Positions 26,181 through 35,107 of a stretch of 42,191 nucleotides of DNA are shown here, one piece after another (within the stretch, counting starts at the first letter, position 1; every line of letters starts with the position of its first letter). Where the stretch lies: positions 1 through 42,191 of the forward strand of contig JAFAXS010000072.1 of the NCBI GenBank assembly GCA_019240755.1, given 5' to 3'. The DNA is from Vulcanimicrobiota bacterium (lineage in GTDB: Bacteria > Vulcanimicrobiota > Vulcanimicrobiia > Vulcanimicrobiales > Vulcanimicrobiaceae). Both the position numbers and the translations under genes were made by a program. Under the pieces are notes generated by a model. The model searched no databases. It had not been told where the DNA came from and saw only the letters and a program-made list of their open reading frames with translations.

Positions 26181-27059
26181 TCACGTGCGGTGGATCGTGG
26201 CCCGCCGCATATATTGATCCGCCACCGAGTAGTAAATGCGGACGAGGTCGCCTTCCGCGAGCGCCGACGCCGCGAAGGCGATATCGGTTTCGTCGCCTCG
26301 CGCGGCGGCTGGGACGATGATCGGAGCGTCGCACCGTTCCAAGACCGATGAATAGGTCGCATCGAAGCGAATCCAACCGACGCGCCACTTCGCGTCCCGG
26401 CTGGCGCCGTTGTAGAACATCGTGCGACTCTCTCCGAAGGCCAGGACGGGCCCCGGACTCAGGTGCCATGAATCCCACTTTTCGGGACGACATTCAAAAG
26501 GCGCAGCACCGACGTCCCAAGGGCCGCTCACGCAATCGGAACGCGCAAGCCCGATACGGGAAGCTTCGCCCGTCGAAAATTCGAACAATAGGCGCCAAAC
26601 ACCGTCGCCGGCGAAAGCGACTTCCGCCTCTTTCGGGTTGCGCGTCTGCGCGTTCGAGGCCAACGCGACGCCGCGCTTGCGCAAATGCGCCGCGTCCGGA
26701 CCGCTCGCCAACATGAGGCAGCCGCGGCGCCGTTCTTGATTCCATCCCGTGTAGTAGACGAACATCTCCCCCTCGGACCGGATGACGGTCGGATCCTCGC
26801 AACCGTCGCCGTCGTCACTAGAAGGTCCGGGTGCAATCGCCGGCGTTTGATCTAAGTAAAACTCGAGACCGTCGCGCGAAGCGCCGTGGTAGACGCGTGC
26901 GATCTTTTCGGCCGGATTTTCCGAGTACGGCACCGCCCGCAGCATGATGTGGAAATCATGTCTCTCGCGCCACACGAACGGGCTCAGCTGATAGTATGAC
27001 GCCGCAGGCTCGCGCGCATGCACGTGAATCGGCTCATCCGCGATCCTCTTGAACGGCAT
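26181..27059 (-). CDS. GH130-like glycosidase/phosphorylase (five-bladed beta-propeller)
   Basis: 292 aa. The N-terminal PFKRIADEPI and the propeller blades suit GH130 (beta-mannoside phosphorylase group): GCEDPTVI with the catalytic-type Asp, then VYYTGWNQERRRGCLMLASGPD, and SPGPVLAFGESRTMFYNGASRDAKWRVGW. GH43/GH130 distinctions cannot be settled without alignment, so the reaction is inferred. No signal peptide, so cytoplasmic. ATG 27059 is divergent from tadA with only a 35-nt gap, and TAGAAT lies just 4 nt before the ATG. It precedes the SDR gene in an apparent two-gene unit. Confidence 0.8.
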   Translation of the reverse strand: MPFKRIADEPIHVHAREPAASYYQLSPFVWRERHDFHIMLRAVPYSENPAEKIARVYHGASRDGLEFYLDQTPAIAPGPSSDDGDGCEDPTVIRSEGEMFVYYTGWNQERRRGCLMLASGPDAAHLRKRGVALASNAQTRNPKEAEVAFAGDGVWRLLFEFSTGEASRIGLARSDCVSGPWDVGAAPFECRPEKWDSWHLSPGPVLAFGESRTMFYNGASRDAKWRVGWIRFDATYSSVLERCDAPIIVPAAARGDETDIAFAASALAEGDLVRIYYSVADQYMRRATIHRT

Positions 27060-27094
27060 GCGGATTCTATTCCCAGACGGCGAACGGCTCAGGC

Positions 27095-27580
27095 ATGGAG
27101 CGCCATCTCGACGAGCGATACCTGCGGCGCGCTCTAGAACTCGCGGATGAGGCCGCTCGAGCAGGCGATGTGCCGATCGGAGCAGTCCTCGTCAGCGGCG
27201 ATCTCGTGATAGAGGCGAAAAACGAAAAGGAGGCCCGCCGCGACCCCACCGCGCACGCCGAAATGCTGCTCTTGCGCGAGGCAGCCGCGCGCCTGCGGGC
27301 ATGGCGCCTCTCCGATGCGACGGTCTACGTTACGAAGGAACCGTGCGTAATGTGCGCGGGCGCGCTGATCGCGGCGCGGGTCAAGCGCGTGGTTTATGGT
27401 GCGCGCGACCCGAAAGGCGGCGCGGACGGCAGCGCGTTCGACGTCTTGCGTTCTCCGAAGAGCAATCACCGCATCGAAGTTACGTCCGGCCCGCTCGAAG
27501 GCGAAGCAGCCGAACAGTTGCGGCGCTTTTTCCGCGCAAAGCGCGCCGACGAAGAGGAAACCATCCTACCCTCATCGTGA
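27095..27580 (+). CDS. tadA: tRNA-specific adenosine deaminase TadA
   Basis: 161 aa. Zinc deaminase motifs HAE at 54-56 (His and proton-shuttle Glu) and PCVMC at 83-87 (Cys84 and Cys87). Converts A34 to inosine in tRNA-Arg(ACG). The N-terminus VPIGAVLVSGDLVIEAKNEKE is typical. The substrate tRNA-Arg(ACG) is encoded 3 kb away. tRNA-Ser(CGA) starts 11 nt after the stop codon and may be cotranscribed. Cytoplasmic; expected to be essential. Confidence 0.95.
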   Translation: MERHLDERYLRRALELADEAARAGDVPIGAVLVSGDLVIEAKNEKEARRDPTAHAEMLLLREAAARLRAWRLSDATVYVTKEPCVMCAGALIAARVKRVVYGARDPKGGADGSAFDVLRSPKSNHRIEVTSGPLEGEAAEQLRRFFRAKRADEEETILPSS

Positions 27581-27591
27581 AAAGGGCCGGT

Positions 27592-27679
27592 GGAGAGGTG
27601 GTCGAGTGGTTGAAGGCACCCGCCTCGAAAGCGGGCGAACGTTAACAGCGTTCCGTGAGTTCGAATCTCACCCTCTCCG
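27592..27679 (+). tRNA. tRNA-Ser(CGA)
   Basis: 88 nt, class II. Acceptor GGAGAGG with CCTCTCC; anticodon stem CCCGC/GCGGG with loop CTCGAAA gives CGA, reading UCG. Long variable arm (GAACGTTAACAGCGTTC) and T-loop TTCGAAT. Discriminator G and no encoded CCA. Confidence 0.95.
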
Positions 27680-27707
27680 AAGTCTTACGCAAGGCTCTTC
27701 GCGGTTT

Positions 27708-29099
27708 TTAGGCGCGAGGTAAATGAACGATGAAACGCGATCCGTTCGGGCTCGTTTTGAGATCGATGCTTCCGTCCGCGCGCTCGACGGCGCGTTTGAC
27801 GATTGCCAAGCCGAGCCCGGATCCCGGAACGTCGCGCTGCGCCCCGCGATAGAAGCGATCGAAGACGCGTTTCGCGTCGGTCGAAGGAATGCCGGGCCCT
27901 TCGTCGGCGACCTCGATGACCGCGATCGAATCCTCCGAGCGAACGCGCACGGTGATCTCCCCGCGGCCGTACTTTACCGCGTTGTCGGCGAGATTGGTCA
28001 CGACGTAGCCGAACTCCGTAGGGTCGATCTTCGCGAGGATGCCGCCCTGCGTTGACACCTCGAAGCGGCGTTCCGGATGGGCGTCGGCGATCGGCGCGAC
28101 GAGATCGGCCACTAGCGTGCCGACGTCGATCGGCACCGCGGGCACGGCAAGTTGCGGACTCTCCCATCGCTCGAGCAAAATTAATTTGTCGATCAACGAC
28201 GCCATGATCTTGCTTTGATCGTTCATGGTGTCGAGGATGTGATCGCGATCGTCCGGGTTCTCGAATCCTCCGCGGCGGAGAATGGCGATGAAGCCTTGCA
28301 CGACCGTCAGGGGCGTGCGCAACTGATGGCCCGCATCCGCAATGAACTGCCGCATTCCGGCGTTTGCGCGGTCGCGCACGGCGAATGCGCGTTCCAGTTG
28401 ATCTATTGCTCCGTTGTAGGCCGCCGCCAGCGAGCCCAGCTCGTGATGGGTATCGACCGCGATCGTGTGTGGCGTCAGGTCACCGGAGGCAAAACGCTCG
28501 AGCGCCGCGGTGACGTCTTCGAGCGGACGTAATGCCTGTCGAGTCAATGCACGCGCGATGAGGAACCCCGAGGCGACCGCGATCGCGAGCGCGACCAGCA
28601 ACGGCAGAACGAACGACCGCGCCGCCGAGACCAGGGCCAAATCGTTGCTTCGCACGATCACGAAGACGTTGCCGACGCGCGCCCGCAGCGGTTGCAGCCC
28701 GAACGCCGTCGCGAGCCCGACAACGATACGCGCGAACGTTCCGGACGTCCGAGGATCGCCCGTGTTGTCGCCGCGGCCGCGAACCGTGACGAGCGGTTGT
28801 GGATCGGCGCGATGCCGTCGATAGACGGTTACGCGCGTCGTCGCATCCAAGAAAACGATCTCGCTTTGCGTCCCGAGCAGGAGCGACGCCGCGAAACGGC
28901 CGCCCGCGGCCGCGTTCGGCAACGAGGTTCTCGCCAGTGAGGTCTGCAGTTGCGTCAGGGTTCCAGTGAGCTCGTTCGAGACGCTCCGGATGTATGCGCC
29001 GAATGCAATGAGCGCGCCGGCGAGAATGACGATCGCCAGCACGAGTGAGATCTCCGCTGCGGCCAACGTTTGCAGGCGCCGTCCAAGCCGCGTGTTCAT
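27708..29099 (-). CDS. Sensor histidine kinase of a two-component system
   Basis: 463 aa. Two membrane helices (about 15-36 and 162-182) flank a periplasmic sensor of about 120 residues; a HAMP domain follows (about 184-236), then HisKA with His258 in FIADAGHQLRTPLTV, and HATPase_c with the N box (TNLADNAVKYG), G1 (DEGPGIP) and G2 (GSGLGLAI). Inner membrane. Its ATG overlaps the response regulator stop by 4 nt. The divergent efflux operon suggests it controls drug or envelope-stress efflux, but the signal is unknown. Confidence 0.92.
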   Translation of the reverse strand: MNTRLGRRLQTLAAAEISLVLAIVILAGALIAFGAYIRSVSNELTGTLTQLQTSLARTSLPNAAAGGRFAASLLLGTQSEIVFLDATTRVTVYRRHRADPQPLVTVRGRGDNTGDPRTSGTFARIVVGLATAFGLQPLRARVGNVFVIVRSNDLALVSAARSFVLPLLVALAIAVASGFLIARALTRQALRPLEDVTAALERFASGDLTPHTIAVDTHHELGSLAAAYNGAIDQLERAFAVRDRANAGMRQFIADAGHQLRTPLTVVQGFIAILRRGGFENPDDRDHILDTMNDQSKIMASLIDKLILLERWESPQLAVPAVPIDVGTLVADLVAPIADAHPERRFEVSTQGGILAKIDPTEFGYVVTNLADNAVKYGRGEITVRVRSEDSIAVIEVADEGPGIPSTDAKRVFDRFYRGAQRDVPGSGLGLAIVKRAVERADGSIDLKTSPNGSRFIVHLPRA

Positions 29100-29788
29100 G
29101 CCGGCGTCGCTTTCAGCGTGTAGCCGGCGCCGCGCAGGGTCTGGATCAACCGAACCGGTTCGCCGCTATCTACTTTGGCCCGCAAGAAAGAGACGTATGT
29201 TTCGACGGTATTCGGCACGACGTCGCGATCGATGCCCCAGACCAAATCGAGTAGGTCCGAGCGCGTCAACACCTGTTCGGCGCGCTCGGCGAAGACGCGC
29301 AGAAGGTCGAACTCCCGAGCGGAAAGTTCGATCGGGCGATTTCCGCGGTAGACGCTGCGCCGGTGCGTATCAATGCTCAGGTCGGCGTACGTCAGTGTCG
29401 CGCGCTCTTCCAGCTGCGGACGTCGCAAAAGCGTCCTGATTCGCGCGATCAGCTCCTCGAAGTCGAACGGCTTGCCGATGTAGTCGTCGGCGCCGGACGT
29501 GAGACCGGTGATGCGCTCCGCCACCTCAGTGCGCGCGGTGAGCATAACGATCGGCGCCTTCGTCAGACGGCGAATTTCCGGCAGCAGCGTGAAGCCGTCG
29601 TCGCCCGGTAACATGACGTCCAAAACGATGACGTCGGGAAGCCAGCTCTGCAGCAGCGACAGCGCGGCCGGCCCATCGGTGACGCTCCGAACCGCAAAGC
29701 CGGCTCGCCTGAGGCCGAATTCGAGGAGCTGGCGCAGGCCGTGCTCGTCGTCCACGACCAGCACGCCCGGACCGTCCTGGGGGCCCAT
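29096..29788 (-). CDS. OmpR-family response regulator
   Basis: 230 aa from ATG 29788 (the first Met of a true receiver sequence; about 61 residues of the open frame before it are not protein-like). Receiver domain about 8-120 with DD at 13-14, phosphoacceptor Asp57 in VIVLDVMLPGDDG, the Thr in MLTART and the Lys in GKPF. C-terminal winged helix of about 95 residues (IELSAREFDLLRVFAE ... DVVPNTVETYVSFLRAKVD ... IQTLRGAGYTL). Acts with the kinase immediately downstream; a 15-bp palindrome in the divergent spacer is a candidate target. Confidence 0.92.
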   Translation of the reverse strand: MGPQDGPGVLVVDDEHGLRQLLEFGLRRAGFAVRSVTDGPAALSLLQSWLPDVIVLDVMLPGDDGFTLLPEIRRLTKAPIVMLTARTEVAERITGLTSGADDYIGKPFDFEELIARIRTLLRRPQLEERATLTYADLSIDTHRRSVYRGNRPIELSAREFDLLRVFAERAEQVLTRSDLLDLVWGIDRDVVPNTVETYVSFLRAKVDSGEPVRLIQTLRGAGYTLKATPA

Positions 29789-29810
29789 TCTCAGTCTGAC
29801 TCCAGGACTA

Positions 29811-29825
29811 GAACGGCGGCCGTTC
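29811..29825. promoter_or_regulatory. Palindrome between two-component system and efflux operon
   Basis: GAACGGC, G, GCCGTTC: a perfect 7-bp dyad with 1-nt centre. It lies 2 nt upstream of the TACAAT -10 of the efflux operon, in the -35 spacer, and 22 nt before the response regulator start on the other strand. Position fits a regulator binding site acting on both promoters. OmpR-type regulators usually prefer direct repeats, so another repressor is also possible. Confidence 0.4.
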
Positions 29826-29827
29826 GG

Positions 29828-29833
29828 TACAAT
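29828..29833 (+). promoter_or_regulatory. -10 element of the RND efflux operon
   Basis: TACAAT, ending 11 nt before ATG 29845; transcription should begin about 4-5 nt before the start codon. No clear -35 is seen, as expected for an activated promoter. Confidence 0.4.
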
Positions 29834-29844
29834 CCTGGTAACCC

Positions 29845-31122
29845 ATGGGCCGCAAACCACACACCGGACAATTCTGCCGCACCGCTTTGGCACTCCTCGC
29901 GCTGGCGGGGTGCGCAAACCATCGGGCGGCGCCGGCGCCCCGCGCCCCGTACGTCCAAACGGCAGTGGCAACGTACGGCACGATTCAGCCCGCGGAGCGT
30001 CTCGCGGGCATCATCGCGCCCTATCAAAACGTCGCCGTTCAAAGCACTTTGGCCGAACCGGCCGACACCGTCGACGTCCGCGAAGGGGACAGCGTTCGCG
30101 CCGGTCAGCTGCTCGCGCAACTCGACACCGCCGATCTGCAGGCGCAGCTCCAGTCGTATCTCGCGACCGCCAACAGCAACGCCGCGAACACTACCCATAC
30201 GGTGTACCAAGGGTCCCTGACGATTGCGCAGGCATCCGACACGCTGCGCAGCGACCAGGCCGCCGTGCATCAGGCGCAGCAGACGTTGCAAAACGATCAA
30301 ACAAATTTGGCGCGCGACCAGAACCTGCTCGGCCAAGGCTACGTCTCGCAACAGGCCGTGGACGCCCAAGCCACGTTGGTCCGCAACGATCAACAGTCGC
30401 TCAACTCCGCCAACGCCAACTTCGCGGCGGCGCGCTCGGCGGTTGCGGCCAACGGGTCGCTTTCCGGCCAAGGACTGCAAGCGTCGGCGGTCCAGCAGTC
30501 GCACGCTCAAGAAGAAGTGGCTCTCGCGCAGGCGCAACAGGTCCGCGTACAGATCGGAAAGGCGGCAATCGTCTCGCCGATCGACGGCGTCGTCGTCAAC
30601 CGCAACTTGAACCCGGGAGAGTACCCGGGAAACCGCGAGATATTTACGTTACAGCAGATCGATCCCATCTACGCCGTGCTGCACGCTTCCAGCGAGCAAG
30701 TCGGGCGAATCGCGGGTGGCTCGAGCGCTACGATCTTTGCGCCCGATCTCGGCGGGACGCGCCGCTACACCGGCCGAGTGACGGGCGTGCTGAATCAGAT
30801 CAATCCCGGGTCGACGGACTTCCAGGTGAAGGTCCAGCTTTCGAATCCCGGTGGACGCTTGCGGCCCGGCATGGTCGTGCAGGGCAGCGTCGCGGCGATT
30901 GCGGTCCGTGGCGTGCGGGTGCCCGCGACGGCCTTTACCGACGATAACCACGATGCGATCATGACGGTGCAACCCGACGACAGCATCAAGACCGTTAGAG
31001 TCGCCGAGCTCGGCAGCGACGGCACGTCGTCGGTCGTAGACGGCATCGCCTCGGGCACGCGAATCGTCGCGAACGGTCAAACGAGCGTCGGCGACGGCGA
31101 GAAGGTATCGTTCCGGCAGTGA
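29845..31122 (+). CDS. RND efflux periplasmic adaptor (membrane fusion protein)
   Basis: 425 aa. Lipoprotein signal with LAGC (Cys23). Barrel-sandwich (lipoyl-like) halves at about 68-95 (VREGDSVRAGQLLAQLD) and 245-265 (IVSPIDGVVVNRNLNPGEYPG) flank an alpha-helical hairpin of about 140 residues (rich in Gln, Asn, Ala, with QAQQTLQNDQTNLARDQNLL), then beta-barrel and membrane-proximal domains (GRVTGVLNQINPGSTDFQVKV ... RLRPGMVVQGSV). It couples the inner-membrane RND pump to an outer-membrane channel. No outer-membrane factor gene is present nearby, so it must use one encoded elsewhere. The pump gene overlaps its stop as GTGA. Confidence 0.93.
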   Translation: MGRKPHTGQFCRTALALLALAGCANHRAAPAPRAPYVQTAVATYGTIQPAERLAGIIAPYQNVAVQSTLAEPADTVDVREGDSVRAGQLLAQLDTADLQAQLQSYLATANSNAANTTHTVYQGSLTIAQASDTLRSDQAAVHQAQQTLQNDQTNLARDQNLLGQGYVSQQAVDAQATLVRNDQQSLNSANANFAAARSAVAANGSLSGQGLQASAVQQSHAQEEVALAQAQQVRVQIGKAAIVSPIDGVVVNRNLNPGEYPGNREIFTLQQIDPIYAVLHASSEQVGRIAGGSSATIFAPDLGGTRRYTGRVTGVLNQINPGSTDFQVKVQLSNPGGRLRPGMVVQGSVAAIAVRGVRVPATAFTDDNHDAIMTVQPDDSIKTVRVAELGSDGTSSVVDGIASGTRIVANGQTSVGDGEKVSFRQ

Positions 31123-34100
31123 ACTTCAGCCTGACGCGGCTGTTCATCAAGCGGCCGACGCTGGTCTTCGTGATCATCGCGTTGATGACGTTTGCCGGCG
31201 TGCTGTCGCTCACCACGATCGTCAAGCAGCTCTACCCCGACGTCAGCCAGCCGACCGTCTCGATTTCGGTGGGCTACAGCGGCGCCTCCGTAACGGAGAT
31301 GCGCGACAACATCGTACAGCCGATCGAAGAGAACCTCGCAGGGACGCCGGACTTGCAGACGATGAACTCCGTCGTACAGCAAGGGTCGGCGCAGATCACA
31401 GCGATCTTCGACATCACGTCCGATACGGCAACGGATCTAGCGCTCACCAATAAGGCCATTCAGGCCGCCGAAAAATACCTTCCCTCGAATCTGAGCGCTC
31501 CGACCGTCAACCTGCGCGATCCGGCGGAGTCGGTCGTCGTGACGCTGGCGCTCTATTCGAACAAGCTCTCGCTCTCACGCCTGGCCCTCTACGCCACCAA
31601 CGTGATTGCGCCGCAAATGGAGCAAGTGCCCGACATTTCTTTCGTCAACGTCGGCGGCATCGTGACGCCGGCGTACGAGGTCGTGGTCGACCCGAATCGG
31701 CTCGCCGCCGCGAATTTGACGCTCAACGACGTGATCAACACGCTGCAAACGGACAATCAGCGCGTGCCGGGCGGCTTTGCGTACGAGCCCAACCGGCAGA
31801 CGACCATCGACATCCGCGGCGACATTCAGAGCCTCGAAACGGTGCGCAACCTCGCGATCATTCCGGTGGGCGGCGCAGCGGCCGGCACATCGCAGAACTC
31901 GGCAGGCGCGCAGGTGCAAAACTATAACGGCGGCACGGGCACGCTCGCGGGGGCTGTGAACCAGTGGACGGCGAGCAACGCCGTCGTCCGCGTCGGCGAC
32001 GTCGCCACCGTCACCGAGGGTTACGAGCCGCGCCTGCAATACGCCCACATCAGCGGCCGGACGGGACTCTTCATGCAGGTGCAAAAGGCCTCGTCCGGCA
32101 GCGAGGTCGACGCGTCCAATAACATCTTGGCGGCGCTGCCGCGGATCGAACGGCAGTTTCCGGAGATCAGCTTTCGCGTGATCAACGTTCAGTCGAAATT
32201 CACCGGACAGCAAATCTCGATCGTTACGCGGACACTGATGGAAGCGATCCTGCTGACCGCGATTGCGATGATCTTTTTCCTCCGTTCGTGGCGCAGCGCG
32301 ATCGTCGTCTGCATCTCAATCCCAACGTCGCTGGCGATTGCGATCACGGTCATGAAGCTGATGCACCTGACGCTCGACACGATCTCCCTGCTCGGCATGT
32401 CGCTCGTCATCGGCATACTCGTGGACGATTCGACCGTCGTCTTGGAGAACATCGAACGGCACTTCCGCGAGTTGCGCGAGAACGCCGAAGACGCCGCCGT
32501 TCGCGGACGAGAAGAGATCGGCGCCGCCGCGGTCGTCATCACGCTCGTGGATGTCGTCGTCTTCTTTCCGATCGCGTTCATCCAAGGCCAGGTCGGGCGC
32601 CAGATCGCCGAGTTCGCGATAGTTGTCGTGATCTCGACGCTCACGTCGTTGTTCGTGTCGTTCACGATTACGCCGACGCTGGCGGGCTTGTGGGCGCTGC
32701 GTTCGCGGTGGAAACCCTGGGCCGCCGTGGACTGGTTCGGACGCAGGTTCGACGACGCGCGCACGTTTTACACGCACCGAGCCCTGCCGTGGAGTCTCGA
32801 GCACGGACGGTTGGTGGCGCTCTTCTGCGCCGGGACGTTCGCCTTGGCGCTTGGGCTCGTGGGGTTGGGCGTGGTCGGCGAGGAGTTCATCCCACAGGTG
32901 GACCGTGGCGAGATCTACATCCAGCTGATGTATCCGATCGGCACCCCGATCGCGACGGTGCAGCGCGGCACCTTCGGGCTGGAGCGTAAGCTGCTCAGCA
33001 CGTCCGACGCATTCGCCAACACGGCGGTCGCGGGCGCCTATGCGGCGTCGTTCGGCGGTTTCGTGAGCCAGAGCAACGTTGGGCAGGTCCATTTTTGGCT
33101 GAAGGACGGTCGCGCGCATCCCACGAGCTACTGGGTGGACGAGTTCCGGCGCATTGCGCGCGTGAGCTTGCCGCCCGGAGTACAGGCCGTCGTAGTGCCC
33201 GCCACGTCGACGGGTGGCGGAAACTCGCAGCCGATCGACTTCCTCATCACCGACGTGACGGGCGGCGATCCTACGCCGTACGCGCAGAAGGTCGTGGCGC
33301 TGCTCCAAAAAATCCCCGGCGCCACCAGCGTCAACAGCACCGGCACGCAGCTGGGGCCCGAAATATCCGTTCAGTTCGACCGGAACAAGGCGCAAGCGCT
33401 CGGCGTCGATCTGGGTCAGGCGGCGCAGGCTGCGGGCGCGGCATTCGGCGGAAATGTCAGCACGCAGTTCGAGACGACCGCGGGCTTGGAACAGGTGCAA
33501 GTCATTTATCCGCAGTCGTATCAGACGAGCCTGGAGACGTTAAAGTCCATCGCGATCCGATCGTCTTACGGCAACATCGTGTACCTGGGCGACATCGCGA
33601 GCTTCGTTTCGACCCCGACGGCCCCGCTGATCACCCGCACCGACCGCAACAACGTCATCCACGTGAACGCGAACTACGCGCCAAGCTCGTCGCTCTCTGC
33701 TGTAGAGAGCCGTCTGATCAAGCGCCTTCCGACGTTACATCTACCGCCCAACATCGTGGCGCGCCCCGCGCCGCTCGGTCAACAAGACTTCATGCATCAG
33801 ACGCTCGTCGGCATGGGGCTCTCGATGATCGTCTCGATCATCTTGGTATATCTGCTGATGGTGGCGCTCTACAACAGCTACGTTTCGCCGTTCATCATCA
33901 TCTTCTCGGTGCCGGTCGCCGCGATCGGAGCGGTCGGAGCGCTGTTGCTCACGCATCGTACGCTGAACCTGTTTTCGCTCATAGGCACGATCCTCTTGAT
34001 CGGCATCGCGACGAAGAACGGTATTCTCTTGGTGGACTATGCAAACACGCTGCGCGCCCGCGGCCTCGACAAGCTCGCGGCGATCAAGGAGAGCGCGCAT

Positions 34101-34388
34101 ACGCGATTTCGGCCCATCATCATGACGAGTTTCTCGGTCATGGCCGGCAACGTGCCGCTCGCACTAGCCTTGGATCCCGGCGCGGCATCTCGCTCGAGCC
34201 TCGGCATCGTCGTGATCGGCGGCGTCTTGAGCTCGCTCGTACTGACGCTGCTGCTAATTCCGAACGTCTACATGTGGGTGGCGCCGCGCGATCACCCGGT
34301 CGGCGATCGGGACGGTCGCGGCCGTCGCTTTAGGACGCCAGTCGTTGGTCCGGCGGTTGCGGCGGAAACGCGATATTCGAAAACGTGA
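31119..34388 (+). CDS. RND efflux pump, AcrB/MexF family permease
   Basis: 1089 aa from GTG 31119 (GTGA overlap). Twelve membrane helices and two large periplasmic loops. Starts MNFSLTRLFIKRPTLVFVIIALM in the AcrB style. The proton-relay pair in helix 4 is Asp436-Asp437 (GILVDDSTVVLENIERHF), and Lys966 in helix 10 (LLIGIATKNGILLVDYA) is the AcrB Lys940 equivalent. Substrate range unknown; hydrophobe/amphiphile class likely from the family. The unusual Gly/Asn/Ala-rich inserts at about 265-295 (GAAAGTSQNSAGAQVQNYNGG) lie in the first periplasmic loop. Its last 59 nt overlap the convergent gene on the other strand. Confidence 0.94.
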   Translation: MNFSLTRLFIKRPTLVFVIIALMTFAGVLSLTTIVKQLYPDVSQPTVSISVGYSGASVTEMRDNIVQPIEENLAGTPDLQTMNSVVQQGSAQITAIFDITSDTATDLALTNKAIQAAEKYLPSNLSAPTVNLRDPAESVVVTLALYSNKLSLSRLALYATNVIAPQMEQVPDISFVNVGGIVTPAYEVVVDPNRLAAANLTLNDVINTLQTDNQRVPGGFAYEPNRQTTIDIRGDIQSLETVRNLAIIPVGGAAAGTSQNSAGAQVQNYNGGTGTLAGAVNQWTASNAVVRVGDVATVTEGYEPRLQYAHISGRTGLFMQVQKASSGSEVDASNNILAALPRIERQFPEISFRVINVQSKFTGQQISIVTRTLMEAILLTAIAMIFFLRSWRSAIVVCISIPTSLAIAITVMKLMHLTLDTISLLGMSLVIGILVDDSTVVLENIERHFRELRENAEDAAVRGREEIGAAAVVITLVDVVVFFPIAFIQGQVGRQIAEFAIVVVISTLTSLFVSFTITPTLAGLWALRSRWKPWAAVDWFGRRFDDARTFYTHRALPWSLEHGRLVALFCAGTFALALGLVGLGVVGEEFIPQVDRGEIYIQLMYPIGTPIATVQRGTFGLERKLLSTSDAFANTAVAGAYAASFGGFVSQSNVGQVHFWLKDGRAHPTSYWVDEFRRIARVSLPPGVQAVVVPATSTGGGNSQPIDFLITDVTGGDPTPYAQKVVALLQKIPGATSVNSTGTQLGPEISVQFDRNKAQALGVDLGQAAQAAGAAFGGNVSTQFETTAGLEQVQVIYPQSYQTSLETLKSIAIRSSYGNIVYLGDIASFVSTPTAPLITRTDRNNVIHVNANYAPSSSLSAVESRLIKRLPTLHLPPNIVARPAPLGQQDFMHQTLVGMGLSMIVSIILVYLLMVALYNSYVSPFIIIFSVPVAAIGAVGALLLTHRTLNLFSLIGTILLIGIATKNGILLVDYANTLRARGLDKLAAIKESAHTRFRPIIMTSFSVMAGNVPLALALDPGAASRSSLGIVVIGGVLSSLVLTLLLIPNVYMWVAPRDHPVGDRDGRGRRFRTPVVGPAVAAETRYSKT

Positions 34389-35043
34389 CGTCGGCAACCA
34401 CTTTGAAGGTCAAGAACGCAGCATGTTGCGTGGCGCTGAAACTTCCGTGGACGACGACCCAGTGGCCCTCGAGGACTGCATAGTCCAGCGAGATGACGTC
34501 GTCGCTGCCGACGCTCTTCATCACTATCTTCGAAGGCAGGCGCGATTTCGGATCCTCGACGACCTCGGCGGGAAAGAAGCCTTGCGTGACGCGCGGCGTC
34601 GGATCGATCAAGAGATGCAGCGCGTTTTGCGAAGAGTCCGACGCGTACCGGGCCGCCCAGTAACTATTATAGGCGACGACCTCGTTCACGCTTGGGTCCT
34701 CGGACGGAATGGATAGTGTGAGGGGCGTGCCGCGCGTCAGCGTGATGTCAACGCGCTTCAGGTTCGCGAAGTAGCTGAACTGAAAGGCCGATAATGGGTC
34801 GAAATAGGCGATCACGGGGAATGCCTGGCCCACGCGTTCACCTCCGTTGGGCAGGTCGCGCATGACGGCCACGTTGTCGGCAACGCGAACGGCCACGGAG
34901 CGATCGATGTCTTGCGTGCGTCCCAGCGTCGCGGCGCTCACGTGCGTTCGCTCGGTGTAGGTCATATAGAGAGGAGGGTTGGCGGAATAGTATGCCGTCG
35001 TGCGATTGATCAGCAACGCCAAGGCAAGATCGGGGGTTAGCAT
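34330..35043 (-). CDS. Hypothetical beta-rich protein convergent with the RND gene
   Basis: 237 aa if ATG 35043 is used. The frame can be extended to ATG 35148, but that would overlap the 5' end of the M20 gene. The sequence has Y-x-x-Y-T-E-R-T-H-V near the N-terminus (PPLYMTYTERTHVSA) and a beta-strand-rich body (LKRVDITLTRGTPLTLSIPS, KIVMKSVGSDDVISLDYAVLEGHWVV), vaguely like LolA/outer-membrane-lipoprotein-sorting folds, which I cannot verify. No signal peptide at this start. Its 3' end overlaps the RND gene tail to tail. Function unknown. Confidence 0.6.
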   Translation of the reverse strand: MLTPDLALALLINRTTAYYSANPPLYMTYTERTHVSAATLGRTQDIDRSVAVRVADNVAVMRDLPNGGERVGQAFPVIAYFDPLSAFQFSYFANLKRVDITLTRGTPLTLSIPSEDPSVNEVVAYNSYWAARYASDSSQNALHLLIDPTPRVTQGFFPAEVVEDPKSRLPSKIVMKSVGSDDVISLDYAVLEGHWVVVHGSFSATQHAAFLTFKVVADVTFSNIAFPPQPPDQRLAS

Positions 35044-35107
35044 CGAGTCGTTGGAATCTGCGTTCGGCGCAGGGAACGAAAGTACCGGTTCCTTAACGTC
35101 AGCGCAG

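Noticed and set aside
32316-33500. 394-codon minus-strand frame inside the RND pump gene
   Set aside because: The RND permease is complete on the plus strand; the shadow is biased to Arg, His and Asp.
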